From assembly GCA_002507085.1 (NCBI GenBank), contig DAYW01000017.1, positions 1 to 8,046 on the forward strand: a stretch of 8,046 nt of DNA, in the 5' to 3' direction. Below are positions 1 to 4,388 of this stretch, piece by piece. Origin of the DNA: an archaeon UBA168. GTDB lineage: Archaea > Thermoproteota > Thermoprotei_A > Marsarchaeales > UBA168. The position numbers and the translations under genes are program-made. Every line of letters starts with the position of its first letter. The stretch's first letter is position 1. The notes beneath the pieces are model-generated. The model was given only the letters and a program-made list of their open reading frames with translations. It had not been told where the DNA came from and ran no database searches.

Positions 1-32
1 AAAGCCAGCCTTACCTTCATGTAGGAGCTCAT
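1..32 (-). CDS. 5' end of an unidentified gene running off the left edge
   Basis: An ATG on the minus strand at 32-30 opens a frame, MSSYMKVRLA, that is still open when it leaves the window after ten codons. A TATA-like TTTATAT (65-59) is centred about 30 bp upstream. That would put transcription start near 36, leaving a leader of only a few bases. A second in-frame ATG lies at 20-18 (MKVRLA). Neither start has a Shine-Dalgarno match. The piece is too short to identify a product, and the call rests only on start codon plus promoter spacing. Confidence 0.35.
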   Translation of the reverse strand, partial: MSSYMKVRLA

Positions 33-58
33 TTTGCTCGGATTACTAAATTAATAGG

Positions 59-65
59 ATATAAA
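59..65 (-). promoter_or_regulatory. TATA box for the left-edge gene
   Basis: TTTATAT on the minus strand, centred about 30 bp before the ATG at 32. It lies beyond the oligo-T tract that ends the upstream winged-helix gene, as expected for a new transcription unit. Confidence 0.4.
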
Positions 66-89
66 CTTTGCTCAGCGCAACGCGAAAGT

Positions 90-102
90 AAAAATAAAAA
101 AA
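90..102 (-). terminator. oligo-T terminator after the winged-helix gene
   Basis: On the minus strand the stop codon at 111-109 is followed within about 10 bases by T7-A-T5. Archaeal RNA polymerase terminates at such U-rich tracts without needing a strong hairpin. I see no convincing stem ahead of it. Confidence 0.6.
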
Positions 103-108
103 TAACGA

Positions 109-411
109 TCAGTTGGTAGCCGTGGCCGTCTTCTCTCCTACTATCGTTTTATAGCCGAGCTCCGTTATGCCTACGGCAGGCCCTTTTCTCAGCTTCCACA
201 CGAGCCCTTTCCTTTCGAGCTTCCTCAAAGCCATATTGAGGTTTTTCCTGTCGACGTTTAGCTCCATCGACAGGCTATCTAAAGAGAGAGGCGTGCCCTT
301 CTCTACCAGCTTCTGGAGTATTAGGGAGGTGTCCACGGGCTTTCTTTTGTTATAAAGGGATAAAATCTCATCCTCATCGAGCCATTGCCCCTTCACATAG
401 ATCTTGGACAA
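109..411 (-). CDS. small winged helix-turn-helix protein
   Basis: A 100-residue protein that looks like a single winged-helix DNA-binding domain. Residues about 25-93 give helix (DTSLILQKLVEKG), turn, recognition helix (VDRKNLNMALRKLERKG) and wing (LVWKLRKGPAVGITELG), in the manner of MarR/ArsR-type or other archaeal winged-helix regulators. No metal- or ligand-binding motif or membrane segment is visible. The start is TTG at 411, with a TATA box centred 26 bp upstream, so the mRNA is probably leaderless. There is no in-frame ATG at this point. A 10-bp palindrome abuts the start, which could allow autoregulation. I do not recognise a named family, so the target genes are unknown. Confidence 0.75.
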   Translation of the reverse strand: MSKIYVKGQWLDEDEILSLYNKRKPVDTSLILQKLVEKGTPLSLDSLSMELNVDRKNLNMALRKLERKGLVWKLRKGPAVGITELGYKTIVGEKTATATN

Positions 412-421
412 TCTATATAGA
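412..421. promoter_or_regulatory. 10-bp palindrome abutting the winged-helix start codon
   Basis: TCTATATAGA is a perfect palindrome lying directly between the TATA box and the TTG start of the winged-helix gene. A dimeric regulator bound here would block initiation. It also resembles a TATA box but is too close to the start to act as one. Its role as an operator is inferred. Confidence 0.35.
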
Positions 422-432
422 ATCGCGCAATG

Positions 433-441
433 AAATATAAA
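433..441 (-). promoter_or_regulatory. TATA box for the winged-helix gene
   Basis: TTTATATTT on the minus strand, centred at 437, is 26 bp upstream of the TTG start. This spacing predicts a leaderless mRNA and supports TTG as the real start. Confidence 0.6.
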
Positions 442-464
442 TGTTGTTCAGAACTCACACTTAG

Positions 465-469
465 AAAAA
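465..469 (-). terminator. T5 tract after tRNA-Asp
   Basis: Immediately past the tRNA discriminator base the minus strand reads C-T5, a typical short oligo-T end for an archaeal tRNA transcript. Confidence 0.45.
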
Positions 470-470
470 G

Positions 471-545
471 CGCCGCGGCCGGGATTTGAACTCGGGTCTG
501 GGGCGTGACAGGCCCCCATGCTCGACCGGGCTACACCACCGCGGC
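471..545 (-). tRNA. trnD-GTC: tRNA-Asp (GTC)
   Basis: A 75-nt cloverleaf on the minus strand. The acceptor stem is GCCGCGG (545-539) with CCGCGGC (478-472) and discriminator G at 471. The anticodon stem GGGGC/GCCCC encloses loop CTGTCAC, giving anticodon GTC (Asp). The T loop is TTCAAAT. There is no intron and no encoded CCA. The T stem CCGAG/CCCGG contains one A·C mismatch at the pair normally numbered 52-62. A TATA box about 25 bp upstream and a T5 tract directly downstream show that it is transcribed alone. Confidence 0.95.
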
Positions 546-547
546 AC

Positions 548-554
548 AAAAAAA
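548..554 (-). terminator. T7 tract after tfs
   Basis: T7 on the minus strand, about 30 bases past the tfs stop and just before the tRNA-Asp 5' end. It probably ends the rpoL-tfs transcript and also lies within the tRNA promoter region. Confidence 0.5.
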
Positions 555-565
555 TGATTTTGGAG

Positions 566-573
566 CATATTAA
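566..573 (-). promoter_or_regulatory. TATA box for tRNA-Asp
   Basis: TTAATATG on the minus strand is centred about 25 bp upstream of the mature tRNA 5' end at 545. Confidence 0.5.
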
Positions 574-583
574 CCTTTCGGGT

Positions 584-913
584 TCAGCTGTACTCCCTCC
601 AAACGTATCCGCATACAGTGCACTTGTAGAAACGCGTCATGGGTTCGTCCCCTGCCCTGGTCTGCTCCATCCAGTAATACGCCTCTACCTCCTTTCCGCA
701 CTTCGGGCAAACGGTCTTTATCTTTGGAAGGTTCTTTTGCTCGTTTGGATTGATCTCTATCATCTTCTCTTTGTGCTTTATGGACACCTTTTCCTTTGTC
801 TGCGCGGCCTCCTTTATCTCCTCGGTGTAGCCGCAGGAAGGACAATACCATACGGTTTTCCCTTCTACCCTCTTTATCTGCATGAGAGTTCCATCCTTAG
901 GGCAAAACTTCAT
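584..913 (-). CDS. tfs: transcription factor S (archaeal TFIIS/RPB9-like cleavage factor)
   Basis: A 109-residue protein of the usual TFS size with two zinc ribbons. The N-terminal ribbon has C4, C24 and C27, but the position that is normally the second cysteine is aspartate (CPKD, D7). The C-terminal TFIIS-type ribbon has C69, C72, C98 and C101. Its hairpin carries the acidic pair D89-E90 in TRAGDEPMTRFYKC, which in this family enters the polymerase secondary channel and stimulates transcript cleavage in backtracked complexes. The start is ATG. A ribosome-binding AGGTGA (928-923) sits nine bases upstream, which suggests translation from a longer mRNA. It follows rpoL by 57 bp on the same strand and is probably in one operon with it. 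An intact DE pair argues for an active cleavage factor, not an inhibitory paralogue. Confidence 0.95.
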   Translation of the reverse strand: MKFCPKDGTLMQIKRVEGKTVWYCPSCGYTEEIKEAAQTKEKVSIKHKEKMIEINPNEQKNLPKIKTVCPKCGKEVEAYYWMEQTRAGDEPMTRFYKCTVCGYVWREYS

Positions 914-922
914 TTTATGCGC

Positions 923-961
923 TCACCTACAGAACCTATCAGAGAGAAAGATCCCCCTCAT
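923..961 (-). other. 12-codon upstream ORF ending in the tfs ribosome-binding site
   Basis: Between rpoL and tfs an ATG at 961 opens a 12-codon frame (MRGIFLSDRFCR). Its TGA (925-923) forms the end of the AGGTGA that serves tfs. This could be a translated leader peptide or chance. There is no ribosome-binding site or homology evidence for it. Confidence 0.15.
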
Positions 962-970
962 AAATTAAGC

Positions 971-1264
971 TTATCTATTTCGGTCTATCTTCTTCGCGTC
1001 TTCCATGAGCTTTGAAAGGATCTCGCTCAAAGCTTCGACGGCCTTCCTTACGGCCTCAACGGGTGTTTCCTCTCCATCTGTAGAAACCCTTATGGTCGGC
1101 ACGCCAAGCAAAGGATGAGCGACCCTATAAGCTGCGAAGGTGACGTGCGGGTCCTCTCTGAGCTTGTCCACCAGCATGTTTGCCATGGTCTGGTCGCTGT
1201 CCTCGAGGTCGAATTCAAGGTTCTGCTCTTCATTCCTCTTGATCTTTACGTTAAACTGTGGCAT
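971..1264 (-). CDS. rpoL: DNA-directed RNA polymerase subunit L (Rpo11)
   Basis: A 97-residue small polymerase subunit of the Rpb11/AC19/RpoL family. In archaea it pairs with Rpo3 (RpoD) to form the alpha-like assembly platform of RNA polymerase. The hallmark segment is visible at residues about 20-60: LEDSDQTMANMLVDKLREDP, then VTFAAYRVAHPLLGVPTIRV. The conserved HPL core is present and is followed by the long C-terminal helix (VEAVRKAVEALSEILSKL). The start is ATG at 1264, with TTATAA 22-23 bp upstream, so the mRNA is nearly leaderless. tfs follows 57 bp downstream on the same strand. The promoter lies within an 8-bp inverted repeat. Confidence 0.95.
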   Translation of the reverse strand: MPQFNVKIKRNEEQNLEFDLEDSDQTMANMLVDKLREDPHVTFAAYRVAHPLLGVPTIRVSTDGEETPVEAVRKAVEALSEILSKLMEDAKKIDRNR

Positions 1265-1270
1265 AAAAAA
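1265..1270 (-). terminator. T6 tract, possible end of the tRNA-Leu transcript
   Basis: T6 on the minus strand directly follows the second arm of the 1271-1308 inverted repeat and abuts the rpoL ATG. In the tRNA-Leu transcript this is hairpin plus U6, resembling an intrinsic terminator. In the rpoL unit it is the initiation region. Confidence 0.3.
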
Positions 1271-1308
1271 CCAGTTAAATGGCTTATAACCTTTTTGCGC
1301 TTAACTGG
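1271..1308. repeat. 8-bp inverted repeat around the rpoL TATA box
   Basis: CCAGTTAA (1271-1278) and TTAACTGG (1301-1308) are perfect inverted copies 22 bases apart. They enclose the rpoL TATA box (1284-1289). The repeat could be an operator, a terminator hairpin for tRNA-Leu, or both. Confidence 0.6.
1284..1289 (-). promoter_or_regulatory. TATA box for rpoL-tfs
   Basis: TTATAA on the minus strand, preceded by an A-rich stretch that could serve as BRE (GCGCAAAAAGG). It is centred 22-23 bp before the rpoL ATG. Confidence 0.5.
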
Positions 1309-1310
1309 CA

Positions 1311-1407
1311 TGCGGGAGGTGGGGTTCGAACCCACGTAGCTATCCGCAGCGGATCTTAAGTCTGGGCCAAAAATGCCCGCCCCCTTTGTCCCCTCGGGCA
1401 CTCCCGC
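1311..1407 (-). tRNA. trnL-TAA: tRNA-Leu (TAA) with a 15-nt noncanonical intron
   Basis: A minus-strand class II tRNA. The acceptor stem is GCGGGAG (1407-1401) with CTCCCGC (1318-1312) and discriminator A (1311); no CCA is encoded. The D stem is CCC/GGG, the T arm GTGGG-TTCGAAC-CCCAC, and the variable region is an enlarged 13 nt. The anticodon stem GCGGG (1380-1376) pairs with TCCGC only if 15 bases are removed, leaving loop CTTAAGA with anticodon TAA (1358-1356). The inserted bases are 1375-1361, or 1374-1360 because one base is ambiguous. This places the intron at about position 31/32 or 32/33 and not the usual 37/38. Leu identity is supported by the long variable region, D-arm start CCCGAG and discriminator A. 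A TATA box lies 24-25 bp upstream. Confidence 0.92.
1361..1375 (-). other. intron of tRNA-Leu (TAA)
   Basis: Fifteen bases, CATTTTTGGCCCAGA on the minus strand, interrupt the anticodon loop 5' of the anticodon. GGGC at the end of the 5' exon can form four base pairs with GCCC in the intron, leaving a 7-nt loop. However, cleavage two bases into symmetrical 3-nt bulges would not give the expected loop. The splice site is therefore a relaxed, not a canonical, bulge-helix-bulge. Boundaries are set by the cloverleaf and carry a one-base ambiguity. Confidence 0.75.
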
Positions 1408-1427
1408 ATGCAATAGTGCGTTGTAAG

Positions 1428-1435
1428 CTTTTATG
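1428..1435 (-). promoter_or_regulatory. TATA box for tRNA-Leu
   Basis: CATAAAAG on the minus strand is centred about 25 bp upstream of the tRNA 5' end at 1407. Confidence 0.5.
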
Positions 1436-1439
1436 CTCT

Positions 1440-1463
1440 GCGGTTTGCGTCGGTTTTAACCGC
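1440..1463. repeat. small repeats upstream of the nreA promoter
   Basis: GCGGTT (1440-1445) and AACCGC (1458-1463) form a 6-bp inverted repeat. CGGTTT also occurs twice directly (1441-1446, 1451-1456), and CGGTT-TT-AACCG (1451-1462) is a compact hairpin. The cluster abuts the nreA TATA box in the region shared with the divergent tRNA-Leu promoter. An operator role is inferred. Confidence 0.3.
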
Positions 1464-1466
1464 TCC

Positions 1467-1475
1467 TTTTATAAA
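1467..1475 (+). promoter_or_regulatory. TATA box for nreA
   Basis: TTTTATAAA on the plus strand, centred at about 1471. It predicts transcription start near 1497, about nine bases before the ATG at 1506. Confidence 0.55.
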
Positions 1476-1505
1476 GCCGAATGCGATATTAAATCGGCAA
1501 GGCTT

Positions 1506-2750
1506 ATGGCAGAGCTGGTATTCACGCCCTACAAGGCGTCTTCCCAATGCCTGCTGTGCAGGGGAACGAAGATGCTTTGCGGGCGCTCATATTGCCCCAT
1601 ACTGGCCAGAAGCTCTGCCTTAGCCAAATCCGTTGAAGCCGTGACGGGTTTAAACCTCGACGGGCTTACCCCTCCGAGCCTCTTTGTCGGAAGATATGGC
1701 TATCCAAAGGTTTACGCCGGCCCCCTCCTCCTTCCCCCTCGTCAAGACGCTGCCGTCTACGACTCACCGGACCTCTGGCAAAACATAAGCATCTTCGACC
1801 TCATAGCTATGCGCTCCTCGCTGATAAGGGGAAAGTATCCGGTTTCGGTAAGGCGGCCCGAGGGGAGGATGGTGGACTACATCCAAGAGCTTGCTCTAGC
1901 CCCTGTTCCCGCAGAGGTTGAGGCCGTATTCGAAAAGGAGCCGAGAGGAACGATAGCGCTTGATGAGGACGTCCAGCCCATGGGGCCCAGCGCTGAGCTC
2001 AAGGACCTTAAGGTTTACGGGGTTAAGGGAGACAGGACAGCAGAAGCGGTGACCTCTGATACGGACCTAGATGCCACGCACGGCATGCTGGAGCTTTACT
2101 CGAGGGGGCTGAGCGTCTACAGGATACAGAAAATATTGAGCGCGGGTCTTCTTGGGGTGAAGAAGGACAGGAAGCTTGTGCCAACCAGGTGGGCCATAAC
2201 TGCAGTTGACGACACGACCTCAAAGGCCTTGCTCGAGCGGGCCAAGGAGTTTCCAGAGGTCTCCGAATACAGCCTTTACGTGAGCGAGAGCATGGACAAC
2301 ACTTACATGGTGCTTCTCATGCCGGGCAAGTGGGAGTACGAGCTGGTGGAGGCTTGGTATCCGGGTAGCACTTGGAACGCGTTCGGCAGCTCCGTGGAAA
2401 TTTACTCATCGTATGAGGCCTATCAAGGAAGAAAGACCTACGCCGAGATAGGGGGCTGTTACTACGCGGGAAGGCTTGCGGTGGTCGAGGCGCTCATGAG
2501 GCTTCGCAGGCAGGCCAGGGTTGTGATATTGAGGGAGGCTAGAGAGGGTTACATACTGCCCGTGGGCGTCTGGCACGTAAGGGAAAACGTGAGAAGGGCC
2601 CTTTCGGGTCAGCCCATGAAGTTCTCCACGCTTGGAGAAGCGCTTGAAGCTATAGGGAACAGGGGAACAGTTAGCTTGAGAGACTGGATCTCGCACAGCA
2701 GGATACTTTTCGACTCGCTTCACAGAAAAACCCTGCTCGACTACACCTGA
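1506..2750 (+). CDS. nreA: Nre-family archaeal DNA repair protein
   Basis: A 414-residue protein. The N-terminus has a zinc-finger-like cysteine set C15-x2-C18-x6-C25-x4-C30 (CLLCRGTKMLCGRSYCP), typical of the archaeal Nre family (DUF650/DUF651). Haloarchaeal members act in DNA repair and bind PCNA through a C-terminal PIP motif. Here the last residues, RKTLLDYT (407-414), resemble a PIP box with its hydrophobic and tyrosine positions, but the first residue is R where Q is usual and the last aromatic is T. The start is ATG 1506, because the frame's earlier ATG (1386) lies inside tRNA-Leu and a TATA box sits at 1467-1475. It is monocistronic, divergent from tRNA-Leu and convergent with dph2, whose frame overlaps its last 345 bp. 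T-rich CTTTTCC at 2776-2782 may end the transcript. Family assignment is confident; the paralogue (A or B) is less so. Confidence 0.88.
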   Translation: MAELVFTPYKASSQCLLCRGTKMLCGRSYCPILARSSALAKSVEAVTGLNLDGLTPPSLFVGRYGYPKVYAGPLLLPPRQDAAVYDSPDLWQNISIFDLIAMRSSLIRGKYPVSVRRPEGRMVDYIQELALAPVPAEVEAVFEKEPRGTIALDEDVQPMGPSAELKDLKVYGVKGDRTAEAVTSDTDLDATHGMLELYSRGLSVYRIQKILSAGLLGVKKDRKLVPTRWAITAVDDTTSKALLERAKEFPEVSEYSLYVSESMDNTYMVLLMPGKWEYELVEAWYPGSTWNAFGSSVEIYSSYEAYQGRKTYAEIGGCYYAGRLAVVEALMRLRRQARVVILREAREGYILPVGVWHVRENVRRALSGQPMKFSTLGEALEAIGNRGTVSLRDWISHSRILFDSLHRKTLLDYT

Positions 2751-3758
2751 GCTCTGTTTGGACTTCACGCTCGTGTCTTTTCCATTGAGCCAATCCCTCA
2801 AGCCCAAGGGACTTCCAAAGAGCACGCTGAACACCGACACCACGGGCTTGGGGAAGGCATCGGCATCATCGTACGGGAGTCTCGGGCAGGCCGCCAGCAC
2901 CAGCACATCATACGGGAGCGCGGAAAGCTGAACGGGGTCAAGGTTTGAAGCCGATATGAGGTCCACGCGCTTGCCGGACCTCCTCAGCGCCGCGGCCGCC
3001 TGCTCGGCCTCCCACAGGAACCTTTGCCCAGGCTCAGTGCCTACGATCACTCCCACCCTTGCGGCATCCTCCAGCTTCGTCCAGGCATAGCTTTCGCCGA
3101 TCACCCAGGATCTAAGCGCCTCCGGGTCAAGCTTTTTCCAGGTCAGTGAGTAGGGATCCAGCTGAAGCAGATCTCTGTTAAGCGCAAAAACGGCGCCTAA
3201 GGCGTGGAAGTCGCCCGCCGCAACTACTAGAAATTGATCTGCCCTTCCCAGCAGCGACGTGAGAGCGAGGTAGTCACAGCCAAGGATCTGCGCGGGCGCC
3301 CTGGTCCTCCTTCCGTTTCCTACTATGACGTTGAAGCCCTTTTCTGCAAGGTGCTCTGATATGGGTTTGAGAGCCCTGAGATACTGCACGCTTGCCGCCA
3401 CTGCGATGTTCTTTCCGCCTTTATCCAGCAGGGCATCGAGCTCTGCAAAGGATGGCGATGGGTCAAAGTCATAATAGGCTGGCACGTAAAGCGTGGGAAG
3501 CCTTCTGGCCACCATTTGAAGGTGGCCGAAGTGAACCACGTGGTCCACTCCAAGCGACTCTGCCTCTTCATCGCCCACCTCGCAAGCGCCATGAAACGGC
3601 TTAGATGACATAAAAACCGTGTAGGAGCTAAGCGCAGGCAGAACCTCCGTGACGACCTTTTGCTTAAGCCCCTCTGGAGCCTCTACGAGAACCCTTTTAG
3701 CTCCCTCATCCTTCAGCCAGCTCAAAACCCTGTCTATTTCAAAATCGTAATCATTCAA
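2406..3758 (-). CDS. dph2: diphthamide biosynthesis enzyme Dph2, with an unusual antisense C-terminal extension
   Basis: Dph2 is a noncanonical radical-SAM enzyme. It transfers the 3-amino-3-carboxypropyl group of SAM to the EF2 histidine, the first step of diphthamide synthesis. The three cluster cysteines are present, one per domain: C59 (PFHGACEVGD), C161 (QILGCDY) and C291 (AACPRLPYDD). Positions closely match the Pyrococcus enzyme (59, 163, 287). The start is TTG at 3758, overlapping the rpl10e stop by 8 bp, because the next residues NDYDFEIDRVL match the family N-terminus. An in-frame ATG at 3818 lies inside rpl10e and adds an arginine-rich stretch unlike the family. The conserved domain ends near residue 323 (GLRDW, about 2790). 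The frame then stays open for about 127 more residues, 345 bp of it antisense to nreA, giving 450 residues where about 340 is usual. The tail looks like antisense translation, so the true end is uncertain. Confidence 0.92.
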   Translation of the reverse strand: MNDYDFEIDRVLSWLKDEGAKRVLVEAPEGLKQKVVTEVLPALSSYTVFMSSKPFHGACEVGDEEAESLGVDHVVHFGHLQMVARRLPTLYVPAYYDFDPSPSFAELDALLDKGGKNIAVAASVQYLRALKPISEHLAEKGFNVIVGNGRRTRAPAQILGCDYLALTSLLGRADQFLVVAAGDFHALGAVFALNRDLLQLDPYSLTWKKLDPEALRSWVIGESYAWTKLEDAARVGVIVGTEPGQRFLWEAEQAAAALRRSGKRVDLISASNLDPVQLSALPYDVLVLAACPRLPYDDADAFPKPVVSVFSVLFGSPLGLRDWLNGKDTSVKSKQSSGVVEQGFSVKRVEKYPAVRDPVSQANCSPVPYSFKRFSKRGELHGLTRKGPSHVFPYVPDAHGQYVTLSSLPQYHNPGLPAKPHERLDHRKPSRVVTAPYLGVGLSSLIGLIR

Positions 3759-4269
3759 CGACCTTCTCTGCCTTCTCCTGCTGCACCGTCGTGCTAAGGG
3801 GTAGCTTCTTTCCGGCAAGGCGCAACGCCTTCTTAACGGTCTCGGCTGCGCTCTGATTTGCCCTTACCAGAAGCACGTAATCGCCCGAGTTGACCCTCAC
3901 AGCCAAGCCGGCTGGCTTTCCAAACGAAAGCCTCATCCCGTCCTGCAGCCTGTCAGCTCCTGCGAAGGCCATCATCTTGTTCTCCCTTATCACGTGGTGG
4001 GGATACTTTGTTATCCTCAGGTCAAAGCCCTGCTCGGTAAGGGCATCGGCTAGGATCTTGTGCGCGGCGTTTCTGGCCGCCTCCAGCGCGTTGTGCCTTA
4101 TCTGCCCTCCCTCCTTAACCACGAGCTTGAAGACGGTGTCAAAGTCGCCGTTGGGATTGCCCATTGTGAACTTGGTTATCTTTGGAGCTGGCACTCCCTT
4201 TATGTACTCCTTTCTCGTATAGGGCGGCGTGATGAAAGCCCTATAGCATTTTGCCGGCCTTATTCCCAA
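3751..4269 (-). CDS. rpl10e: 50S ribosomal protein L10e (uL16)
   Basis: A 172-residue large-subunit protein of the uL16/L10e family, which sits near the A-site tRNA elbow and GTPase region. The signature N-terminus MGIRPAKCYRAF is visible, then PYTRKEYIKGVPAPKITKFTMGN. The central NALEAARNAAHKIL and YPHHVIRENKMMAFAGADRLQDGMRLSFGKPAGLAVRV blocks follow. Length is normal. The start is TTG (4269): an upstream in-frame stop leaves no alternative, and TTG gives the correct family N-terminus. A TATA box centred at 4299 predicts transcription start only a few bases upstream. An AAGGAG at 4289-4284 would then lie outside the mRNA. dph2 follows with an 8-bp overlap, so the two are probably co-translated. 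Confidence 0.97.
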   Translation of the reverse strand: MGIRPAKCYRAFITPPYTRKEYIKGVPAPKITKFTMGNPNGDFDTVFKLVVKEGGQIRHNALEAARNAAHKILADALTEQGFDLRITKYPHHVIRENKMMAFAGADRLQDGMRLSFGKPAGLAVRVNSGDYVLLVRANQSAAETVKKALRLAGKKLPLSTTVQQEKAEKVVE

Positions 4270-4295
4270 TTCTAATCGATTAACTCCTTACACAA

Positions 4296-4302
4296 CATAT
4301 AG
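4296..4302 (-). promoter_or_regulatory. TATA box for rpl10e-dph2
   Basis: CTATATG on the minus strand, centred 30 bp before the TTG start. It predicts an mRNA with a leader of about four bases. Confidence 0.45.
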
Positions 4303-4327
4303 GGTTATCGCTTACGAGCATCCCTTG

Positions 4328-4356
4328 ATCCTTTGCGCGCTGAACCAGCAAAGGAT
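4328..4356. repeat. 9-bp perfect inverted repeat between divergent promoters
   Basis: ATCCTTTGC (4328-4336) and GCAAAGGAT (4348-4356) are exact inverted copies separated by 11 bases. They lie upstream of both TATA boxes, so the repeat should not be part of either predicted mRNA. This points to a DNA-level site for a dimeric protein, not an RNA hairpin. Function is inferred. Confidence 0.55.
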
Positions 4357-4380
4357 AAGATATGCTATCGCTCAAAATAG

Positions 4381-4388
4381 ATTTATAA
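4381..4388 (+). promoter_or_regulatory. TATA box for the eif5A cluster
   Basis: ATTTATAA is centred about 26 bp before the aIF5A ATG, predicting a leaderless mRNA. It overlaps the left arm of a 7-bp inverted repeat (AGATTTA 4379-4385, TAAATCT 4398-4404). A TTACGTAA palindrome (4393-4400) lies between it and the start. Confidence 0.6.

Noticed and set aside
518..1015. 165-residue plus-strand frame across tRNA-Asp and tfs
   Set aside because: It lies antisense to a tRNA, tfs and the end of rpoL, has no recognisable domain, and has no promoter or ribosome-binding site.
1338..1380. Reading tRNA-Leu without an intron, or with the intron at 37/38
   Set aside because: Without removal the anticodon loop would be 22 nt. 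Placing the intron at 37/38 would put A at position 33 and give no sensible anticodon, whereas CTTAAGA closes a perfect Leu(TAA) loop.
1386..1505. Upstream 40-codon extension of nreA
   Set aside because: It starts inside tRNA-Leu and crosses the tRNA and nreA promoters. The TATA box at 1467-1475 and the zinc-finger spacing fit ATG 1506.
3759..3818. Upstream ATG that would add 20 residues to Dph2
   Set aside because: The added stretch is arginine-rich, overlaps the rpl10e coding sequence by about 68 bp, and has no counterpart in Dph2. TTG 3758 gives the family N-terminus and places all three cysteines at the expected positions.
4060..4275. Plus-strand frames antisense to rpl10e
   Set aside because: rpl10e is conserved along its length. 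The opposite frames show hydrophobic, low-information composition and no start signals.
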